From Clostridia bacterium (lineage in GTDB: Bacteria > Bacillota_A > Clostridia > Christensenellales > CAG-138), in NCBI GenBank assembly GCA_017553815.1, contig JAFZJT010000294.1, positions 1 to 17,161 on the forward strand: a stretch of DNA of 17,161 nt, read 5' to 3'. The notes under the pieces were generated by a model. That model was not told the origin of the DNA. It saw nothing but the letters and a program-made list of their open reading frames with translations, and searched no databases. Positions 13,016-17,161 of this stretch are shown here, piece after piece. The translations under genes and the position numbers were made by a program. The stretch's first letter is position 1; every line of letters begins with the position of its first letter.

Positions 13016-16000
13016 ATGCAGCTTACCAAACTTGAAATAAACGGATTCAAATCCTTCGCCAAAAAAACAGAACTGATTTTTGAGCAGGGCATAACGGGAA
13101 TACTCGGCCCAAACGGCTGCGGCAAGAGCAATATTGCCGACGCCTTCCGCTTCGTTTTGGGCGAGCAGAGCGCCCGTGCGCTTCGCGGCAAGAAAGTGGA
13201 GGATTTCATCTTCGGCGGAACCGAAAAGCGCAAACACCTTTCCTACTGCGAGGTGTCGATGTACTTTGATAATACCGACGGCTCGCTTGCTTCGCCGTAC
13301 AGCGAGGTGGCGGTCTCCCGCCGCGCATTCCGCTCTGGCGAGAGTGAATACTACATAAACAAGTCCCCGTGCCGTCTCAAGGATATTCAGGATCTTTTCC
13401 GCGATACGGGCATCGGCAAGGACGGCTATTCTATAATCGGTCAGGGTCGCGTCAGCGACATCCTCTCCGACCGCAGCAACGAGCGCCGCGTCGTCTTCGA
13501 GGACGCAGCGGGCGTTATGCGCTACCGTTCCCGCAAGGAGGAGGCCGAAAGGAAGCTTGCCAATACGAGCAAAAACCTGGTGCGACTTGAGGATATCCTC
13601 TATGAGCTCGAACAGCGCGTTGAGCCCCTTCGCGAGCAGAGCGAAAAGGCGCTTGAATTCGTCAAGCTCCGCGAGGAGCTTCGCGAGATGGAGCTCGGGC
13701 TCTTCCTCAATCAGTACGACCGTTCAAACGAACGCATCAAGCTTTTGAACGAGAATGCCGAGCAGCTTCAAGGCGAGTTGAATACGGCGATCGGCGAAGA
13801 AGAAGCGCTCGCGTCCTCCTGCGCAACCGAGGAGAGCGCCGAAAGAAAGCTCTCGGAGTCCATCAGCGAGGTGTCACAGCAGCTCATAACGCTATCTGGA
13901 ACGGTGGAATCGGGCGTTGGCGATGAAAAGCTTCTGAACGAGCGCATCGGCGCTCTTGATAAGGAAACTCAGCAGTGCAGCGATGAGATCGCCGAGATGG
14001 AGCGAAAGCTCGGCGTGAACAGCGAGCAGATAGGCATACTCGAAAAGAGCGTTTCGGGTATGGATATCGACTCAAAATCACTCGACGAAAGGCTTGAAAA
14101 TGCGACCGCCGATTTCAACGCGCTCGATTCGGAAATAGGCAAAAAGGAAGCCACGCTCGAATCAAAGAAACAGGCGATGATGGATGCGATGAACCGCCTT
14201 GCTGACACGAGAAGCAGCGTTTCAAGGCTTGAAGCCATGCGCGAGTCGCTCTTAAAGAGGCTTGATGAACTCGCGCTTGAGCGCGAAAAGGCTGTGAACG
14301 AGGGCAAAAAGCTCGACGACGAGCTGCGCGTTCATGCCGAGAGCATAACGGCGCTTAACGGCGAAAAGGCCGCTGTTTCCGCATCAAGAAACGCCGAGGT
14401 CAAGATTGCCGCCGAGATCGAGGAAAGCATCAGAGCATCCTCCGCCGAGCTTCGCAAAAGCGAGGACGCCGCTGCCGCGATGGCTTCAAGGTGCAAGGTT
14501 TTGGACGAGATGAAGCGTGCCCACGAGGGCTATTACGCAAGCGTTCGCAAGCTTTTGAACGGTGCTCAGCGCGACGGCGAGCTTTCGCGGCGCATCCACG
14601 GCGTTGTGGCGGAGCTGATCTCCGTTCCCGAAAAATACGAAAAAGCCGTTGAAATGGCGCTCGGCTCGGCGCTTCAGAATATCATCGTGCCCACCGAGCA
14701 GGACGCGAAGGCGGTCATCGAGCATCTTAGGCGCAGGGAGTACGGCAGAGCCACGCTCCTTCCCGTCAGCATCATGCGCTCAAGGCTGCTGACAGTAGAG
14801 GAAAAGGGCTATATTAATATCGACGGCTGCTTCGGCGTTGCTTCCGACCTCATCGGTTTTTCGGCGGAGTTTCGCAGCGTTATCGAAAACCTTCTCGGGC
14901 GCACCGTCATCGTTCGCGACATCGACGTCGGCATCGCGATAAACAAACGCGCGCATTCGGCTTTTAGGATCGCGACGCTCGATGGCGATATCCTAAACCC
15001 CGGCGGAAGCATGACGGGCGGCAGCGTTCAAAAGCGCGAATTCAGCCTGCTCGGGCGCGAGAGGGAGCTGGAGGAGCTTACCGTTAAGCTCCAGCGCGCC
15101 GTTGCAAGCTCAAACGAGATAAGAAAAGAGCTCTCGAGGCTCGAAGCAAAGCTGGGCGAGCGCCGCGAAAGCATCGGCGAATTCGAGCAAAAGCTAAGGG
15201 AGACCGAGCTTGCCCTCGCTTCGCTTCGCGAAAAAGAAGACATCACCAAGAAATACATTCAAAAGAACGGCGAGAGCATCGCGGGCATCGATGAAGAAAC
15301 GGGCAGGATAAACGATTCCGTTCGCGATATCGACGAAAAGCGCTGCGAGGCCGAGAAAACCGAGCAATCCATCGAGGGCGATAACGAGGTCACGGGCGAC
15401 GATATCAGAGCGGGCCAGCAGGAGCTTTTCGAGCTTCGCTCAAAGCTTCAGCAGGCGAATAACGCCGTTGCGGAGCTTCAGGTGCTCATAATGGCGGCAA
15501 CCAAGGAAAAGGCTTCCGCCAACGCCGAGATAACGAGGCTGAACGGCGAGAACGCCTTGATAGTTCAAAAGAAGGCGCAGCTGCTTTCCACGATTTCATC
15601 CGCGAAGGCGGCGAAGGAGGAGCTTCTTGAAAAGCTCAAGACCGTTGCTTCCGCCGTCGGTGCGGATAAGGAGAGGGTCGATAAGCTGACCGATGAGTTG
15701 AGAAGGCTCGAAGCCGAGCGCGCTCAGCATCTTGCGCTTCTTGACGACGCGAGAACGAGGCGCGAGAAGGCGCTTGTAAGCTTGGACGAGCTCAAGGAAA
15801 GGCTTCATAAGAACGAGCTGAACCTCAACAAGCTCACCATCGACCTTCAAAACATGGTCGACCGCATTTGGGAGGAATACGAGCTTACCTATGAGAACGC
15901 GCAGGACTACCGCAAGAGCATATCCACAACGCAGATGCACTCGCGCTGCGACGAGCTTAAAAAGCAGATACGCGCGCTTGGCGAGGTGAACACCGCCTCA

Positions 16001-16570
16001 ATCGAGGACTATAAGAGCGTTAAGGAGCGCTACGAGGATCTTTCCGCACAGTGTGCCGATCTTAGAAAGGCCGAGGCCGATCTCAACGAGCTTATCGGCG
16101 AGCTGACCGAAACGATGGAAAAGGAGTTCGTGGAGCAGTTTGCTAAGATTCAGACGAACTTCTCAGAGACCTTCCAAGAGCTTTTCGGCGGCGGACATGC
16201 GGAGCTTGTTTTGAGCGATAAGAGCGATGTTTTGAATTCGAATATCGACATAATCGCCCAGCCCCCGGGAAAGAAGCTCCAGCTTCTGACGCTGCTTTCG
16301 GGCGGAGAGCAGGCGCTGACGGCAATATCGCTGCTCTTTGCGATTCTCAGGCTAAAACCTGCGGCGTTCTGCATACTCGATGAGATCGACAGCGCGCTCG
16401 ATGAAGCGAATGTTGACAACTACGCGAACTTCCTGAGCGATTACGCGAAGGGCACGCAGTTTATCATTATCACCCACCGCAAGGGCGCTATGGCGGTTTG
16501 CGACGCGCTCTACGGCGTTTCCATGGAGGAGAAGGGCGTTTCCACGCTCGTTTCTGCCAAATTCAACTGA
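13016..16570 (+). CDS. smc: Chromosome segregation protein SMC
   Basis: A full-length 1184-residue SMC ATPase, which with ScpA and ScpB compacts and separates sister chromosomes. Walker A is GPNGCGKSN (31-39) in the N-terminal head. A long coiled coil rich in Glu, Lys, Arg and Ala runs from about 165 to 510, the hinge domain spans about 520-665 (ending in a PGGSMTGGS segment), and a second coiled coil runs to about 1030. The C-terminal head has the ABC signature LLSGGEQALTA (near 1094) and Walker B FCILDEIDSALDEAN (about 1120-1133). It begins 5 bases after rnc; GGAG at 12998-13001 is rather far from the ATG, so translation may depend on coupling to rnc. ftsY follows after 14 bases. No disruption is seen. 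Confidence 0.98.
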   Translation: MQLTKLEINGFKSFAKKTELIFEQGITGILGPNGCGKSNIADAFRFVLGEQSARALRGKKVEDFIFGGTEKRKHLSYCEVSMYFDNTDGSLASPYSEVAVSRRAFRSGESEYYINKSPCRLKDIQDLFRDTGIGKDGYSIIGQGRVSDILSDRSNERRVVFEDAAGVMRYRSRKEEAERKLANTSKNLVRLEDILYELEQRVEPLREQSEKALEFVKLREELREMELGLFLNQYDRSNERIKLLNENAEQLQGELNTAIGEEEALASSCATEESAERKLSESISEVSQQLITLSGTVESGVGDEKLLNERIGALDKETQQCSDEIAEMERKLGVNSEQIGILEKSVSGMDIDSKSLDERLENATADFNALDSEIGKKEATLESKKQAMMDAMNRLADTRSSVSRLEAMRESLLKRLDELALEREKAVNEGKKLDDELRVHAESITALNGEKAAVSASRNAEVKIAAEIEESIRASSAELRKSEDAAAAMASRCKVLDEMKRAHEGYYASVRKLLNGAQRDGELSRRIHGVVAELISVPEKYEKAVEMALGSALQNIIVPTEQDAKAVIEHLRRREYGRATLLPVSIMRSRLLTVEEKGYINIDGCFGVASDLIGFSAEFRSVIENLLGRTVIVRDIDVGIAINKRAHSAFRIATLDGDILNPGGSMTGGSVQKREFSLLGRERELEELTVKLQRAVASSNEIRKELSRLEAKLGERRESIGEFEQKLRETELALASLREKEDITKKYIQKNGESIAGIDEETGRINDSVRDIDEKRCEAEKTEQSIEGDNEVTGDDIRAGQQELFELRSKLQQANNAVAELQVLIMAATKEKASANAEITRLNGENALIVQKKAQLLSTISSAKAAKEELLEKLKTVASAVGADKERVDKLTDELRRLEAERAQHLALLDDARTRREKALVSLDELKERLHKNELNLNKLTIDLQNMVDRIWEEYELTYENAQDYRKSISTTQMHSRCDELKKQIRALGEVNTASIEDYKSVKERYEDLSAQCADLRKAEADLNELIGELTETMEKEFVEQFAKIQTNFSETFQELFGGGHAELVLSDKSDVLNSNIDIIAQPPGKKLQLLTLLSGGEQALTAISLLFAILRLKPAAFCILDEIDSALDEANVDNYANFLSDYAKGTQFIIITHRKGAMAVCDALYGVSMEEKGVSTLVSAKFN

Positions 16571-16584
16571 TAAGGAGTAATACT

Positions 16585-17161
16585 ATGTGGGATTTTTTCA
16601 AACGCAAAAAGAAGAAAAAAGAAGATGAGCTTGAAGCGGCGCAAAATGCGGCGCTTGAGCAGTCGGCAGAGGCGGCGGAAGAAGCCGCGCAGTTCGCAGA
16701 TGATTCGGCGTACGACGCGGCGAGCGCATTTGAAGCCGCTGCCGGAATCGCCGACGGCTTTATCGATGAAGCGCAGAACGGCGCGGAGAACGCGGGCGAA
16801 GCTTTGATCGAAGCGCAGGAAAGCGATTCTGATGCCAAGGAAGCTTTTGAACCCATGGTCGACGCGGCCGAGGAAGCGGCCGAAACCGTTGAAGCGGTCG
16901 AAGCCGTGGAAGCGCCTGCGGAAACCGCCGAAGAAATAGATACGCCCTCCCCCGCCGCTCCACAGATCGCCGCCGAGGAAATCGAAGCCGCTGCCAACGA
17001 GGTCACGGACATACCCGAAAAGAAAAAGGGGCTGTTTTCCAAGCTCAAGGACGGGCTTAAAAAGACGAGGGACAATATTTTCGGCAATCTCTTTGTTGAA
17101 AGCGAAGAAAAAATCGACGACGAGTTTTACGATGAGCTTGAGGAAGCCATGATAATCTCCG
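16585..17161 (+). CDS. ftsY: Signal recognition particle receptor FtsY, 3' partial
   Basis: The first 192 codons are visible; the frame runs off the window end. FtsY is the membrane-bound GTPase that receives ribosome-SRP complexes and hands nascent chains to SecYEG. Here the start MWDFFKRKKKKK gives a basic, amphipathic membrane-targeting end, followed by a roughly 130-residue acidic A domain very rich in Ala and Glu with EAVEAVEA-like repeats. From about residue 148 the N domain begins: GLFSKLKDGLKKTRDNIF, then IDDEFYDELEEAMI, the typical FtsY pattern. The GTPase motifs lie beyond the window. AAGGAG at 16572-16577 is 7 bases before the ATG, and smc ends 14 bases upstream, consistent with the common smc-ftsY operon. 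ffh is the only serious alternative and lacks such an acidic N-terminal domain. Confidence 0.93.
   Translation, partial: MWDFFKRKKKKKEDELEAAQNAALEQSAEAAEEAAQFADDSAYDAASAFEAAAGIADGFIDEAQNGAENAGEALIEAQESDSDAKEAFEPMVDAAEEAAETVEAVEAVEAPAETAEEIDTPSPAAPQIAAEEIEAAANEVTDIPEKKKGLFSKLKDGLKKTRDNIFGNLFVESEEKIDDEFYDELEEAMIIS

Noticed and set aside
16563..17087. Minus-strand Ser/Ala-rich frame at the window end
   Set aside because: Antisense reading of the Ala/Glu-rich acidic domain of FtsY; no ribosome site or domain.

Overview
The window looks like a chromosomal segment of a Clostridia-type Firmicute with moderate to high GC. The best evidence is the block plsX-acpP-rnc-smc-ftsY, a Firmicute gene order, together with the nadD/yqeK/rsfS block, AGGAGG-type ribosome sites and SigA-like TTGAAA/TATAAT promoters with 17-base spacers. 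An uncultured gut lineage is plausible, but the sequence does not fix the genus.

Bases 1-3848 (+ strand) are the accessory part. They hold two tandem, related SGNH/GDSL-type proteins with Pro/Thr-rich segments (the first cut by the window start), a DUF4358 lipoprotein, and an overlapping DHHW/AlgX-like membrane-anchored SGNH protein. All four look extracytoplasmic. This combination suggests a cell-envelope O-acyl transfer or removal module, but no MBOAT acyltransferase is in view. A bidirectional terminator closes the region.

Bases 3952-7263 (- strand) hold housekeeping genes in two units. One is a flavodoxin followed by an OGG-type 8-oxoguanine DNA glycosylase. The other is a single-chain NadD-YqeK fusion (NAD synthesis plus an HD hydrolase) followed by rsfS, the ribosome silencing factor, with terminators behind it. 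Diverging from the fusion gene is an unrecognised membrane protein with four predicted membrane segments (about 7332-8165, +). It meets tail to tail a MecA-N-type class B penicillin-binding protein (8178-10475, -).

From 10672 onward (+ strand) is the phospholipid/fatty acid, RNA and segregation block: plsX, acpP (own promoter and strong terminator), rnc, smc and the first part of ftsY, cut by the window end. fapR, fabD and fabG, which accompany plsX and acp in Bacillus subtilis, are absent here.

No tRNA, rRNA, CRISPR array, insertion sequence or phage gene was seen. The most notable points are the surface SGNH/DUF4358/DHHW module, the NadD-YqeK fusion, and signs that nadD-yqeK and perhaps rnc are translated from leaderless or nearly leaderless transcripts. 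The housekeeping assignments are firm. The role of the surface module and of the four-helix membrane protein is open.
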